Source of the DNA: a bacterium
GTDB taxonomy: Bacteria; Cyanobacteriota; Vampirovibrionia; Gastranaerophilales; JAILCC01
Reading direction: 5' to 3'
Assembly (NCBI GenBank): GCA_024680555.1
Contig: JAILCC010000021.1
Coordinates: forward strand, 1-58,592
Length of the DNA stretch: 58,592 nucleotides
Shown: positions 9,078 to 17,530 of the stretch, one piece after another
Layout of the letters: each line of letters starts with the position of its first letter
How positions within the stretch are numbered: the stretch's first letter is position 1
Position numbers and translations under genes: made by a program
Notes under the pieces: generated by a model
Database searches by the model: none
What the model saw: only the letters and a program-made list of their open reading frames with translations
Told to the model about the DNA's origin: nothing

Positions 9078-10283
9078 TTAATCTTTAAAATTAAATGTTG
9101 GTTTTATGACGGTTTTTACTCTTACGGTATCACCGATGTTATCAAGTATCTCTTGAGTATTTTTATACGCAAATGGAGATTCGTCAAGAGTGTGTTCTGA
9201 TATTGAGCCGGAAAAAATACCCCGCATTGCCTGTCTGTAATCATCAATGCTTATTCTTGAAGCTGCAGCGGCTCTTGAAAATCTTCTTCCTGCGCCATGC
9301 GGAGCGGTAAAATTCCAGTCGGGATTTCCTTTGCCTGTAGCAAGAATAGCTCCGTCACGCATGTTCAATGGAATTATCACTTCTTGCCCTTTTTCCGCAT
9401 TTATTGCGCCTTTTCTAATCATTCCGTTCGCATCAATGTAGTTGTGAATTGCTTCAAAAGAAGATCTTTCACGCCAACCTAATTTCGATAAAATTTCATC
9501 TGCAATTATTCTTCGGTTTAATGAAGAATAGCGAATTGCTTTTCTCATGTCATCCATATAGTCTGCGGATTCATGCGGGTTTAAAAAAGACAATTCTCTT
9601 ATTCTGTAAGGGTTTTGAGCTTGGGCAATTTTACTGTAATGACTGAACACTTCTCTGCCCATGCTTCTTGAACCGCTATGAATAACGAGATAAAAATTGC
9701 CGAGAGCGTCTTTGTCAACTTCTACAAAGTGATTTCCGCCGCCGACGGTTCCAAGGTCTGACAGCATTCTTCCGGTGGGAACATTGTACTTTTTCCCAAG
9801 GTCTTGGATAGTTGGAGCTATTTCTCTTACATATTTTCTTTTTGCCGTAGGTTCCATGGTTTTTTTACCGGAAAGAAAAGTTCTCAAAACTCTTTCCAAT
9901 AAAGGATAATCTTTGCTTGTGGCTTGATTTTCAAGTTTTACGCATAACATTCCACAACCTATATCTCCGGAAATAATTCCCGGTATTGCGTTGGAGGGAT
10001 TGCCCTTTACGCTTAATCCGACTAAGGTAGAACCGCTCGGATGAACGTCAGGCATTATTCTTATGGGTGAATCTTTCAGTGTTGGGTGGCAGCAAAGCTC
10101 TTTTAATCTCGAAAAAACCGAAAAATCAGGCGTAGGAGTGAATATTTTTGCGCTTGTTTGGCTGCCTTTTACGGCAATAAAAAACCTGTTCCCAAACGAA
10201 GTTTGGTTTGGGGCTTTTCTTGTATGATTAACTTTTTGCGGCTTATAAGACAGAGTATTATTGCCAAGTGACAGTATATTCAT
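9078..10283 (-). CDS. rtcB: RtcB-family RNA-splicing ligase
   Basis: A 401-residue RtcB-type ligase, the enzyme that joins RNA 2',3'-cyclic phosphate (or 3'-phosphate) to 5'-OH ends using GTP and Mn2+. Family motifs appear in order: MPDVHPSG, SGDIGCGM (metal-binding Cys), GTVGGGNHFVEV (His ligand), VIHSGSRSMG (His ligand), FEAIHNYID (the His expected to carry GMP), and TAPHGAGR. The length is normal. The first 50 residues are an extension before the core and contain QTSFGNRFFIAVKG, a short motif I have the impression recurs near the N-terminus of proteins of gut Melainabacteria. No archease gene is beside it. The gene lies 53 bases after the PAP2 gene and 9 bases before an unknown partner gene. 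Confidence 0.92.
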   Translation of the reverse strand: MNILSLGNNTLSYKPQKVNHTRKAPNQTSFGNRFFIAVKGSQTSAKIFTPTPDFSVFSRLKELCCHPTLKDSPIRIMPDVHPSGSTLVGLSVKGNPSNAIPGIISGDIGCGMLCVKLENQATSKDYPLLERVLRTFLSGKKTMEPTAKRKYVREIAPTIQDLGKKYNVPTGRMLSDLGTVGGGNHFVEVDKDALGNFYLVIHSGSRSMGREVFSHYSKIAQAQNPYRIRELSFLNPHESADYMDDMRKAIRYSSLNRRIIADEILSKLGWRERSSFEAIHNYIDANGMIRKGAINAEKGQEVIIPLNMRDGAILATGKGNPDWNFTAPHGAGRRFSRAAAASRISIDDYRQAMRGIFSGSISEHTLDESPFAYKNTQEILDNIGDTVRVKTVIKPTFNFKD

Positions 10284-10336
10284 GTTTTTCCTATGGGTTT
10301 ATCCATTGGCATGAAAACAAAACACAGAAAAATTTG

Positions 10337-11317
10337 TTATTTTTGCTTTAAAAGTCGGGTAAAAATAAACGGATAGATGCCTATAAGGGAAAAAGTTGAG
10401 AAAAAGCCGGCAGTAAATGCGACTTTGAAGTCGCAATGTTTTATCCATACATACATATCTAGCAAATGCAGTAAGAAAATTGCTATTGCAACTCCGATTA
10501 TCCCAATAAGTATTTTTGTTTTTTTACTAAATTTCTTTGGTTCAAAGTGGAAAAATCTTCTGCACAAAAGACCACCGTTTATTGCGCCTAAAGACATTGC
10601 GGTATGAATAATTCCGGTATATTTTGCTGACCATGGACTAACGAGAAGTTTTCCGTTAATATAGTCTGCCGGATAAGATTTTGTGCAGATAAAAAACAAA
10701 ACCAAACAGGCAAGAATGTCGAAAACAAACAGAAAATACAGATATCTGTTTGTATCCTTTTCGCACCAATCAAACAATTTTGCCATGGGAAAAGCCAAAA
10801 TAAAACCTGTTAAAATGCCTACAATTACATCCTGAGGAGTGTGTACGCCCAAATAAAGTCTGGAAAATCCAATCAACAGTACAAGAAAAACCAACAAAGA
10901 ACAAAAAACAGGATTTTTTCTTAAAAGGAATGCCATCCCTCCAAAAACTGAAGAAGCCATTGTTGAGTGACCGCTCGGGAAAGAATAGCCGCCGGCTCTT
11001 AAAAAAGCAAGGGATTGCGGATGAATATTTTTTGACAATACCCATGGACGATAAATGCAAGCGGTTGTCTTGAAAATCTGAGCGGCGACAATAGATATTC
11101 CGTTTAAAGAAAAAAGACAAATACCGCTTTTGGGGCTAAAACACCAATAAATAACACACATTACCGTAAAAGGGATAAGAGTTTCTCCCAATGCGGTAAG
11201 CTTTAGAAAAATATTATCAAAGAGCCCTCCGGTTGCTTCTCTAATATTTTGAAGCCATAAAAGAAAGTCAATTTGAGGATTTATCCAAAAGCTGCTTGTT
11301 AAAAATTCTCTAATCAT
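10337..11317 (-). CDS. PAP2-family membrane phosphatase
   Basis: A 326-residue polytopic membrane protein with the three PAP2 catalytic motifs: KTTACIYRP, FPSGHST and SRLYLGVHTPQD. The His in the last motif is the phosphate nucleophile in this family and the His in PSGH the general acid. About eight hydrophobic segments are visible, and the C-terminal half is longer than in minimal PAP2 enzymes. The substrate is probably a lipid phosphate or pyrophosphate (phosphatidate, phosphatidylglycerol phosphate or undecaprenyl pyrophosphate); the sequence does not tell which. It is the first gene of a likely minus-strand operon with rtcB and the 163-residue protein. Confidence 0.88.
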   Translation of the reverse strand: MIREFLTSSFWINPQIDFLLWLQNIREATGGLFDNIFLKLTALGETLIPFTVMCVIYWCFSPKSGICLFSLNGISIVAAQIFKTTACIYRPWVLSKNIHPQSLAFLRAGGYSFPSGHSTMASSVFGGMAFLLRKNPVFCSLLVFLVLLIGFSRLYLGVHTPQDVIVGILTGFILAFPMAKLFDWCEKDTNRYLYFLFVFDILACLVLFFICTKSYPADYINGKLLVSPWSAKYTGIIHTAMSLGAINGGLLCRRFFHFEPKKFSKKTKILIGIIGVAIAIFLLHLLDMYVWIKHCDFKVAFTAGFFSTFSLIGIYPFIFTRLLKQK

Positions 11318-11422
11318 ATTTTTATTTTATAACAAAAATACAACTCGTCATTATGGTGTAGTTTGTTTTACAATCACTTAAAAATGCGATAAACTTTACG
11401 CAGGATTGATTGTGAGGAAAAA

Positions 11423-12727
11423 ATGATTGAAAAAAGACCGGCATGGAGTTCACAATTTGCTTTCATACTTGCAGCAATAGGTTCTGCGGTAGGCTTGGGA
11501 AACATTTGGCGTTTCCCTTATATAATGGGAAAAAATGGGGGAGCGGTTTTTCTTTTTGTATATTTGCTCCTGATTTTCTTTATTTGTTCCATTCCTCTTT
11601 TGGCGGAGCTTGTTCATGGGAAATATACTCAAAAAAGTGTCCTTGATGCTTTTGGGCAAGTAAATTCCAAATTGAAAATCTTTGGCTGGTTTGATATTGC
11701 TACTTCGGTCATGATTTCTTCATTCTATTTTGTAGTTGGCGGGTGGATAATTTTCTATATTTTAAAAAGCTTTTCTTTTAGCGGAATAACTGATTTTGGC
11801 GGCTATTTTAATAACTTTGTTGCTTCTCCGATATATTCGGTAGTTTTTACTATAGCTTTTCTTTTTGCTTGTATATTTTTTGTTTACAGGGGGGTTAACA
11901 AGGGCATAGAGGTTGCAAATAAGATAATGATGCCTCTTTTTGGAGTGCTGTTGATTGTATTGGTTTGCGTTTCTTTAAGTCTGCCAAATGCGAGTGTGGG
12001 GCTTGAATTTATGTTCAAACCTGATTTTTCAAAGTTTACTCCCTCAATGATTTTAGAAGCTTTAGGACAGGCATTGTTTACTTTGAGTATAGGTATGGGA
12101 GCAATTTTAACTTACGGAAGCTATCTGAAAAAAGATGACAGTATTCTGAAAAGCGCATATTCAATTATTATTGCGGATACGATTTTTGCGATTTTGGCAG
12201 GAATAATGATTTTTCCTGCGGTGTTTTCGTTTGGAATGGAGCCTAATTCTGGCGCAGGACTTGTTTTTATAACTTTACCCAAAATATTTACGCAAATGCC
12301 CTTTGGAAACCTTGTGTCGTTCGGTTTCTTTGTACTCTTGTTTTTTGCGGCATTGACATCAGGCATAAGTATTGTGGAAGTTACGGTATCAGCATTTATT
12401 GATACTTACAAAATGTCTCGGCATAAAGCGGCAATCATAATGTTTTTAATGGTGGCGCTTCTCGCCATTCCTGTTTCGTTATCGTTCGGATTGCTTAGCT
12501 CAGCAACGATTTTTGGAAAAACGCTGTTTGACTTCTTCGATTACATAACGGCAAACTTGTTTATGCCTTTAAACAGTTTGGCAATTTGTTTTGTTGTAGG
12601 CTGGCTCTTAAAGGTTGCAAACGATTATGTGTTTAAAAATAGATTTATGCATGAATTGTTTTTGTTTATGTGCAGATTTGTTTTGCCGATATTGTTTGTT
12701 CTGTTGATAGTTACTGGGTTAAGGTAG
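11423..12727 (+). CDS. Sodium-dependent transporter, SNF family (NSS)
   Basis: A 434-residue integral membrane protein of the neurotransmitter:sodium symporter family. The first transmembrane helix carries the family signature around IGSAVGLGNIWRFPYIMGKNGG (residues about 18-39), which forms the Na+ and substrate sites in LeuT. About eleven or twelve helices follow. Bacterial members usually import amino acids with sodium; no substrate can be assigned here. The start ATG follows GTGAGGAAAAA. It is a single-gene unit, divergent from the PAP2 operon and ending in a repeat array. Confidence 0.92.
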   Translation: MIEKRPAWSSQFAFILAAIGSAVGLGNIWRFPYIMGKNGGAVFLFVYLLLIFFICSIPLLAELVHGKYTQKSVLDAFGQVNSKLKIFGWFDIATSVMISSFYFVVGGWIIFYILKSFSFSGITDFGGYFNNFVASPIYSVVFTIAFLFACIFFVYRGVNKGIEVANKIMMPLFGVLLIVLVCVSLSLPNASVGLEFMFKPDFSKFTPSMILEALGQALFTLSIGMGAILTYGSYLKKDDSILKSAYSIIIADTIFAILAGIMIFPAVFSFGMEPNSGAGLVFITLPKIFTQMPFGNLVSFGFFVLLFFAALTSGISIVEVTVSAFIDTYKMSRHKAAIIMFLMVALLAIPVSLSFGLLSSATIFGKTLFDFFDYITANLFMPLNSLAICFVVGWLLKVANDYVFKNRFMHELFLFMCRFVLPILFVLLIVTGLR

Positions 12728-12728
12728 A

Positions 12729-13015
12729 ACACGGCGCACTTGCCGAAATCCGCTCTTGGATTATCGGCGGTTCATAATTCTTCACTCCATTTCAAAATGC
12801 TTACGCATTTTTTCATTCCGCCGAATTATTCACAGAGACGTGCTGGGTTCGCTACGCTCACACGGCGCACTTGCCGAAATCCGCTCTTGGATTATCGGTG
12901 GTTCATAATTCTTCACTCCATTTCAAAATGCTTACGCATTTTTTCATTTCGCCGAATTATTCACAGGGACGTGCTGGGTTCGCTACGCTCACACGGCGCA
13001 CTTGCCGAAATCCGC
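12729..13015 (+). repeat. Tandem repeat, 131-bp period, two copies plus a 25-bp partial
   Basis: Copies start at 12729, 12860 and 12991, an exact 131-base period. The copies differ at only a few positions (for example cggcgg/cggtgg, attccgcc/atttcgcc and cacagaga/cacaggga). Each unit contains an internal palindrome, AAAATGC-tta-CGCATTTT. The array starts right after the SNF stop codon and stops at an A-tract that belongs to a minus-strand terminator (13016-13042). A 330-base open frame runs through the array but is just the repeat read three times. Related sequence is found at 57421-57631, and more distantly at 17338-17488. Confidence 0.9.
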
Positions 13016-13042
13016 AAAAAAAATCCCCTTTTTTATCAGGGG
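13016..13042 (-). terminator. Minus-strand terminator-like hairpin at the end of the repeat array
   Basis: The stem CCCCT (13025-13029) pairs with AGGGG (13038-13042). Read on the minus strand it is followed by a run of eight T (13016-13023 complement). No minus-strand gene lies between this and the glgA terminator at 13215-13250, so it may be a backup or be part of the repeat element. The rest of 13043-13214 holds no gene that I can see. Confidence 0.5.
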
Positions 13043-13214
13043 CAAACTTTGAGGTTATTCAAAGTCTAAGGGTAAGGTAAGGTAGGTAGTATATCTCTGT
13101 TTTAATTGGTATCTCTATTTGTCTTACATATATATAAAAACAAGCATGGGGGTGTAAATTTCATTTTTCTTCAGAAACATTTACAAAACTTAATCATGTC
13201 CTTAATAAAACTTA

Positions 13215-13250
13215 AAAAGACCTCTCTTATACAGTTAAGAAAGGTCTTTT
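13215..13250 (-). terminator. Rho-independent terminator of glgA (possibly bidirectional)
   Basis: The perfect stem AAAAGACCT (13215-13223) with AGGTCTTTT (13242-13250) lies 21 bases past the glgA stop. T-rich tails exist on both strands, so it could also stop read-through from the SNF side. Confidence 0.8.
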
Positions 13251-13271
13251 AGGTTTTATAAATAAATACAA

Positions 13272-14729
13272 TTACTTCAATCCGCACGCATCTTGATATA
13301 GCCAAATATACTTTTGAGCGCTTTCTTCCCAGCTGAAATTTTGGCTCATAGCGTTTTTAACAAGTTTTGTCCATACTTTTTTATCTTTATAAACATCCAT
13401 TGCCCAGCGGATAGTGTTCAAAAAGCCGTTAGCTTCGTAATTCCAGAATTTAAAGCCTGTTCCTTCTCCTGTTTGCGGGTTATAATTTTGAACCGTATCA
13501 ACAAGACCGCCTGTTTCTCTGACGAGAGGAAGCGTGCCAAAAGCCATAGCTATAAGCTGGCTGATACCGCAAGGCTCAAATCGGCTCGGCATCAAAAATA
13601 CGTCTGAACCTGCATATATTTTTTCCGCTCCGGACGGATTGTAACCGATATAATCTCTGATATTATTTGAATTAAGCCCCAAATTTCTGAACATGTTTTC
13701 GTACCAGCCGTCGCCCGAACCTAATACGATAAGTTGTGCTTTCATCTGCTTGAATTCGTGTGCAATTGCGGCGATTAGGTCTAAACCTTTTTGGTCAACG
13801 AGTCTTGAAACAATGCCAAAAACAGGAATGTCGGGATTAACTTCTAGTCGGAATTCTTTTTGAAGGGCGGCTTTGCATGCTGCCTTTCCTTTCAAATCTT
13901 TTGCGCTATAATTTTGCGGAATTTTATTACTTGTTGCGGGGTTGAATAAAGAATAATCAATGCCGTTTAGTATTCCGCAGACTTTAAATCTGTTGTCACG
14001 TAAAACTTCATCAAGCCCTTCTCCATATTCGCTGCGCATAATTTCATCCGCATAAGTCGGTGAAACGGTGGTTATTTTGTCGGCTTTTTTAATTGCGCCT
14101 TTCATCATGTTTACTTCACCGCAGCATTCAAGCATATCGTATCTCCATGCCCAATCGGGAGGAAATCCGATAAAGTCCAAAATGTCTTTGGAATATCTTC
14201 CTTGGTATGCAAGGTTGTGTATGGTAAATATGGTTTTTGCTCCGCTCAGACCTGGGCAGAATTTAAAATTATGTCTTATATGGAGTGGAATTGTTGCCGT
14301 GTGCCAATCATTACAGTGAATTATATCGGGATAAAAGTTTAACAGTCTTGTGAATTCAAGTGCTGCCTTGGAAAATACAGCATATCTTTCTTGTTCAAAT
14401 CTGTTTGAAACCCATTGAGGATATACCCAGCCAAAGTTTCCGAAGTATCCGTCATTGGCAAGAAAATATACTTCAACATCACTATCGGGGAGATAACCTT
14501 TTGCAACACCGAGTCCGATATCGTTGCATCCCATTTGAACAACAATTTGAGGGAAATCAATAAATTCTATATTGTATTTTGCCCTGTCAATACAACCGTA
14601 CAAAGGCATAACAACCTTTATGTCATGACCTGCTTTTCTTATCGCTTTCGGCAAACTTCCGGCGACATCAGCAAGTCCGCCTACTTTTGCAAAAGGAGAT
14701 ACTTCTGCTGAGACAAATAAAATCTTCAT
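13272..14729 (-). CDS. glgA: Glycogen synthase (ADP-glucose, GT5)
   Basis: A 485-residue GT5 glycogen synthase that extends alpha-1,4-glucan from ADP-glucose. The N-terminal KVGGLADVAGSLPKA is the ADP-glucose-binding KxGGL motif; the C-terminal PSRFEPCGISQLIAMAFGT and VRETGGLVDTV are the second Rossmann-domain signature. Length is normal for bacterial GlgA. The frame is open for another 39 codons upstream, but MKILFVSAEVSPFAK at 14729 is the conserved start and has AGAGGAAA at the right distance. No other glycogen gene lies in the window, so glgA stands alone here. It is divergent from the LCP gene, with 128 bases between starts. Confidence 0.95.
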   Translation of the reverse strand: MKILFVSAEVSPFAKVGGLADVAGSLPKAIRKAGHDIKVVMPLYGCIDRAKYNIEFIDFPQIVVQMGCNDIGLGVAKGYLPDSDVEVYFLANDGYFGNFGWVYPQWVSNRFEQERYAVFSKAALEFTRLLNFYPDIIHCNDWHTATIPLHIRHNFKFCPGLSGAKTIFTIHNLAYQGRYSKDILDFIGFPPDWAWRYDMLECCGEVNMMKGAIKKADKITTVSPTYADEIMRSEYGEGLDEVLRDNRFKVCGILNGIDYSLFNPATSNKIPQNYSAKDLKGKAACKAALQKEFRLEVNPDIPVFGIVSRLVDQKGLDLIAAIAHEFKQMKAQLIVLGSGDGWYENMFRNLGLNSNNIRDYIGYNPSGAEKIYAGSDVFLMPSRFEPCGISQLIAMAFGTLPLVRETGGLVDTVQNYNPQTGEGTGFKFWNYEANGFLNTIRWAMDVYKDKKVWTKLVKNAMSQNFSWEESAQKYIWLYQDACGLK

Positions 14730-14857
14730 GCTTTTCCTCTTATATAATCTAACCAGTGAAATTATTATACAATAAATTACACATTTAAGACAGTTTGCGC
14801 AGGTAATGCTTTTGTTATAGAATGTCGGAAGAAGCAGATTTTGCATGAGAGAAGATT

Positions 14858-16177
14858 ATGTCTGACGATAATAATAAAAAAGAGATTAAAACGATAGACT
14901 TTAATGACAATAGCTTTTTTAACGAGGGAGAAAGCCATTTTGTCAGCAGTATGAATAATACAAAAAAGGATACTTTTTTAACCAAATTGGTTACAATTGC
15001 CGTGTTATTGAGCTTTTGTATAATTGCACTTGTTGTTTTTGTTCCTTTTGATAAACTTAATGCTCCGCGAATAAATAAGTATTTAAAAGGAGAAGAATTT
15101 AAGGAGCAAAACAGTTTTGATATTTTCAAAAAGAGAGAAAATATTCTTGTATTGGGTGTTGATTCTAACGGTGATGATACAGACCCATTTGAAAATACGA
15201 GAACTGATACGATTATGATAGTGTCTTTGGACAAGGCATCAAAAACAGCAAATATAGTTTCTGTTCCTCGTGACAGCAAAGTTTACATCGATGGGCATGG
15301 CATTGATAAAATCAACTCGGCACATGCTTTGGGCGGAATAGAGCTTGCATTAAAAACTATTCAAAGTATGTTTGGGGTAAGAATTGACCATTATATCCTC
15401 ATAAACTATGAAGGATTAAAAGAAATTGTAAAAGTTTTGGGTACAATTCCAGTAAATGTGGATAAAAAGATGAGATATACGGACAGGGCAGGTCATTTGT
15501 ACGTAAATCTTGAACCCGGAAAACAGGAATTGGATGCCGAGCAGGTAGAACAATTTGCAAGATTTAGACATGATGCTGTGGGTGATATTGGCAGAATGGA
15601 ACGTCAAAGAATGCTTATACAAGGTATCTTGACAAAACTTCAATCTCCCGAAAGTATCTCTAAACTTCCTGAAGTTATATCGGTGGCAGGTAAATACGTT
15701 AAGACGGATATGACAATATTTGATTTAACAAGATATGCAGGCGTAGCAAAAAATATAAATACGGATAACTTGGTAATGGCAACGCTTCCGGGACATCCTT
15801 CACAAAATTCTTATATCAGTTATTGGATATTGGAGCCTGATAAAGTTCAAAATATTATAGACAGACTGGTGTACAGAATTGAAGAAGATAATCCACAAGC
15901 AGGACCTCTTATGATTAGTATTTTATACAATGCTTCACTTTCCGACAAAATAGATGAAATAAAAGCTGCTATAGAAGAAAATAATATGAAAGTTATCTGT
16001 ATGAAAGAAACAAAAAAGTCTAATCCTGAAGTTATCGCTCACAAAAATACCTTAACTACAACTAAATACAAATATTTAAAAAATATACTTCCTCAATTGA
16101 AAAAAGCGCCAATGACAATTTCTTACGATTTATTCTATTGTGATGAATCAGACGTAACACTTGTCCTTGCGGAATAA
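14858..16177 (+). CDS. LytR-CpsA-Psr (LCP) family protein
   Basis: A 439-residue protein with a cytoplasmic N-terminus of about 45 residues, one membrane helix (about 46-66), and an extracytoplasmic LCP domain. Conserved LCP elements are visible: ILVLGVDSNG, NTRTDTIMIVSLD, VSVPRDSKVYI, DKINSAHALGG and the FARFRHDAVGDIGRMERQ segment with its arginines that hold the lipid pyrophosphate. LCP enzymes attach glycopolymers from undecaprenyl carriers to peptidoglycan or, in some lineages, protein glycans. The last 90 residues (from about 340) look like a separate LytR C-terminal-type domain. The nitroreductase gene follows after 11 bases and is probably co-transcribed. Confidence 0.88.
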   Translation: MSDDNNKKEIKTIDFNDNSFFNEGESHFVSSMNNTKKDTFLTKLVTIAVLLSFCIIALVVFVPFDKLNAPRINKYLKGEEFKEQNSFDIFKKRENILVLGVDSNGDDTDPFENTRTDTIMIVSLDKASKTANIVSVPRDSKVYIDGHGIDKINSAHALGGIELALKTIQSMFGVRIDHYILINYEGLKEIVKVLGTIPVNVDKKMRYTDRAGHLYVNLEPGKQELDAEQVEQFARFRHDAVGDIGRMERQRMLIQGILTKLQSPESISKLPEVISVAGKYVKTDMTIFDLTRYAGVAKNINTDNLVMATLPGHPSQNSYISYWILEPDKVQNIIDRLVYRIEEDNPQAGPLMISILYNASLSDKIDEIKAAIEENNMKVICMKETKKSNPEVIAHKNTLTTTKYKYLKNILPQLKKAPMTISYDLFYCDESDVTLVLAE

Positions 16178-16188
16178 AAGGAGAATAT

Positions 16189-16851
16189 ATGATATTAGAT
16201 ACAATAAAAAACAGGTATGCTTTAAGAACTTTTGACACCCAAAAAATACCGTCATTTGAAGACATAAGAGATATTTTGGAAGCGGGACGTTTGGCGCCAT
16301 CCTTCTTAAATTTACAGCCATGGCATTTTATTGTAATAAAAGATGAAAACACGAAAAACCTTTTATATAATTTGTCGGGTTCGCAGGCACACGTTTTGTC
16401 AGCTCCGGTAATTATTGCGTGTTGTGCGGATTTGAACGTTTTTGATTATGAAAATTATAAGGCGGCTCTTGAAAAACGCCCCGGCATGACACAAGAAATG
16501 CTCCAATATTTTTTAAACAGTAAAGCTCTCAACCCTGCGTCTTTGAGCAAAGAAGCGGTAAAAATGAGAGGACTTGAAGAAGTTACTTATGCAATAGCAT
16601 ATATGACTCTCGTTGCGAATGAAAAGGGCTTGGAAACTTGCATTGTCGGCGGTATTGGTAATGAATATACCCAAACTGCACAAGATATTTATGCTGTTGC
16701 AAAGATGGAATTAGAACTTCCGAAAGATGTGTGTATAGTGGCGCTGCTGCTTGTCGGATATCCTACGGAAGATACGACAAAACCCTTCAAGGACAGAAAA
16801 TCATTTGAAGAAGTGGTTTCTTTTGAAAGATTTTCTTCTGCAGATAAATAG
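16189..16851 (+). CDS. Nitroreductase-family protein
   Basis: A 220-residue FMN-dependent nitroreductase-fold protein. The N-terminal ILDTIKNRYALRTFD is the family start with the FMN-phosphate-binding RYALR-type segment, followed by ILEAGRLAPSFLNLQPWHFIV, and a C-terminal LLLVGYPTED. The substrate is unknown; members reduce nitro compounds, quinones or flavins with NAD(P)H. The start ATG follows AAAGGAGAA. It is 11 bases after the LCP gene; the link between the two is not obvious. It ends 6 bases before the end of the S4 gene on the opposite strand. Confidence 0.9.
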   Translation: MILDTIKNRYALRTFDTQKIPSFEDIRDILEAGRLAPSFLNLQPWHFIVIKDENTKNLLYNLSGSQAHVLSAPVIIACCADLNVFDYENYKAALEKRPGMTQEMLQYFLNSKALNPASLSKEAVKMRGLEEVTYAIAYMTLVANEKGLETCIVGGIGNEYTQTAQDIYAVAKMELELPKDVCIVALLLVGYPTEDTTKPFKDRKSFEEVVSFERFSSADK

Positions 16852-16857
16852 CGAAAA

Positions 16858-17124
16858 CTATTCGTTTTTATAGACGTTTTCTTCAAGAACTTTGTAGAGG
16901 TTTTTGGCGTCTTGGATGGCAACATTTCCTGTCGGAATTTCCAAAACCTCCACGATTACTGAGCGATTCATATATTCTATCGTAATTTTGTCACCGACTT
17001 TTAGGTCTTTGGCTGCTTTTGCAGGGTTATTGTTAACAAAAATACGAGCCTTGTCGGCAATATCTTTTGCAACCGTTCTGCGTTTAATCAGTCTTGAAAC
17101 TTTTAAAAATTTATCTAATCTCAT
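16858..17124 (-). CDS. S4-domain RNA-binding protein, RqcP/Hsp15-like
   Basis: An 88-residue protein that is little more than one S4 RNA-binding domain: MRLDKFLKVSRLIKRRTVA, then a basic loop and KVGDKITIEYMNRSVIVEVLEI. This composition and length fit the RqcP (YabO) / Hsp15 group, which bind 50S subunits carrying stalled peptidyl-tRNA and support ribosome quality control. The frame continues 18 codons further upstream, but ATG at 17124 has AAGGAAAC at the right spacing and begins the conserved domain. The role in rescue is inferred from family only. Confidence 0.85.
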   Translation of the reverse strand: MRLDKFLKVSRLIKRRTVAKDIADKARIFVNNNPAKAAKDLKVGDKITIEYMNRSVIVEVLEIPTGNVAIQDAKNLYKVLEENVYKNE

Positions 17125-17181
17125 AATTGTTTCCTTGCTAACAATGTACAACAAAAATTTAGACTGTGCATAAATCATTTA

Positions 17182-17210
17182 TTGACAATGATTTTTTCTT
17201 TAGCTACAAT
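17182..17210 (+). promoter_or_regulatory. Sigma-70-type promoter for tRNA-Gln
   Basis: TTGACA (17182-17187) and TACAAT (17205-17210) are separated by exactly 17 bases, and the tRNA begins 19 bases after the -10 box. This is the clearest promoter in the window. Confidence 0.85.
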
Positions 17211-17228
17211 GTACTTGTTAAAAGCCAT

Positions 17229-17300
17229 TGGGGCATCGCCAAGTGGTAAGGCAGCTGGTTTTGGTCCAGCCATTCGGAGGTTCGAATCCTTCTGCCCCAG
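17229..17300 (+). tRNA. tRNA-Gln (TTG anticodon)
   Basis: A 72-base cloverleaf. The acceptor stem TGGGGCA pairs with TGCCCCA with a G discriminator; the anticodon stem GCTGG/CCAGC holds the loop TTTTGGT, giving anticodon TTG for Gln. The T-arm has GGTTCGAATCC. The genomic sequence does not encode CCA. It has its own promoter and terminator, so it is transcribed alone. The last 12 bases are part of a 22-base direct repeat that occurs again 199 bases downstream. Confidence 0.95.
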
Positions 17301-17509
17301 ATAATAAAAATACCGCCTTCTGGCGGTTTTTTATTATCTATGAATAGGATGAGAACCGTAGGTGAGAATCACGGATTTTGCGGAAGAGTGAGTGCCAACG
17401 GCACGAAACTCGAGTTTGTGAGGGCAAAAGTTTGCGGCAACGAAGTGAAGCAAACGACTTGCCCGAGAGGCAGCAAAATCCAAGACGCTTCTGCCCCAGA
17501 TAATAAAAA
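17289..17509 (+). repeat. 22-bp direct repeat of the tRNA-Gln 3' end bounding a 199-bp segment
   Basis: Bases 17289-17310 (tRNA 3' end plus start of the terminator) recur without change at 17488-17509, and each copy is followed by its own CCGCC hairpin and T-run. The segment between (about 17338-17487) carries many short inverted repeats, such as GTTTGC/GCAAAC and GCCaacGGC, and resembles on its minus strand part of the dispersed repeat seen near 57460. The layout resembles integration or duplication at a tRNA 3' end. A 69-codon open frame through it (17340-17549) has no coding character. Confidence 0.8.
17301..17337 (+). terminator. Terminator of tRNA-Gln
   Basis: The stem ACCGCC (17312-17317), loop ttct, GGCGGT (17322-17327), followed by a run of T to 17332. 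The flanks ATAATAAAAA and TTTTTTATTAT extend the pairing. Confidence 0.88.
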
Positions 17510-17510
17510 A

Positions 17511-17530
17511 CCGCCAAAAGGCGGTTTTTT
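17511..17530 (+). terminator. Second copy of the tRNA terminator
   Basis: CCGCC (17511-17515), loop aaaa, GGCGG (17520-17524) and six T. It matches the tRNA-Gln terminator except in the loop, and ends the duplicated segment. On the minus strand the flanking A-run makes it a possible terminator for the glycosyltransferase gene at 17565. Confidence 0.8.

Noticed and set aside
12729..13015. A CRISPR array
   Set aside because: The repeat unit is 131 bases and tandem without unique spacers, and no cas genes are present.
12740..13069. A 109-codon open frame through the repeat array
   Set aside because: It is the 131-bp repeat read in successive frames; the same peptide recurs, there is no ribosome site, and the sequence has palindromes instead of coding character.
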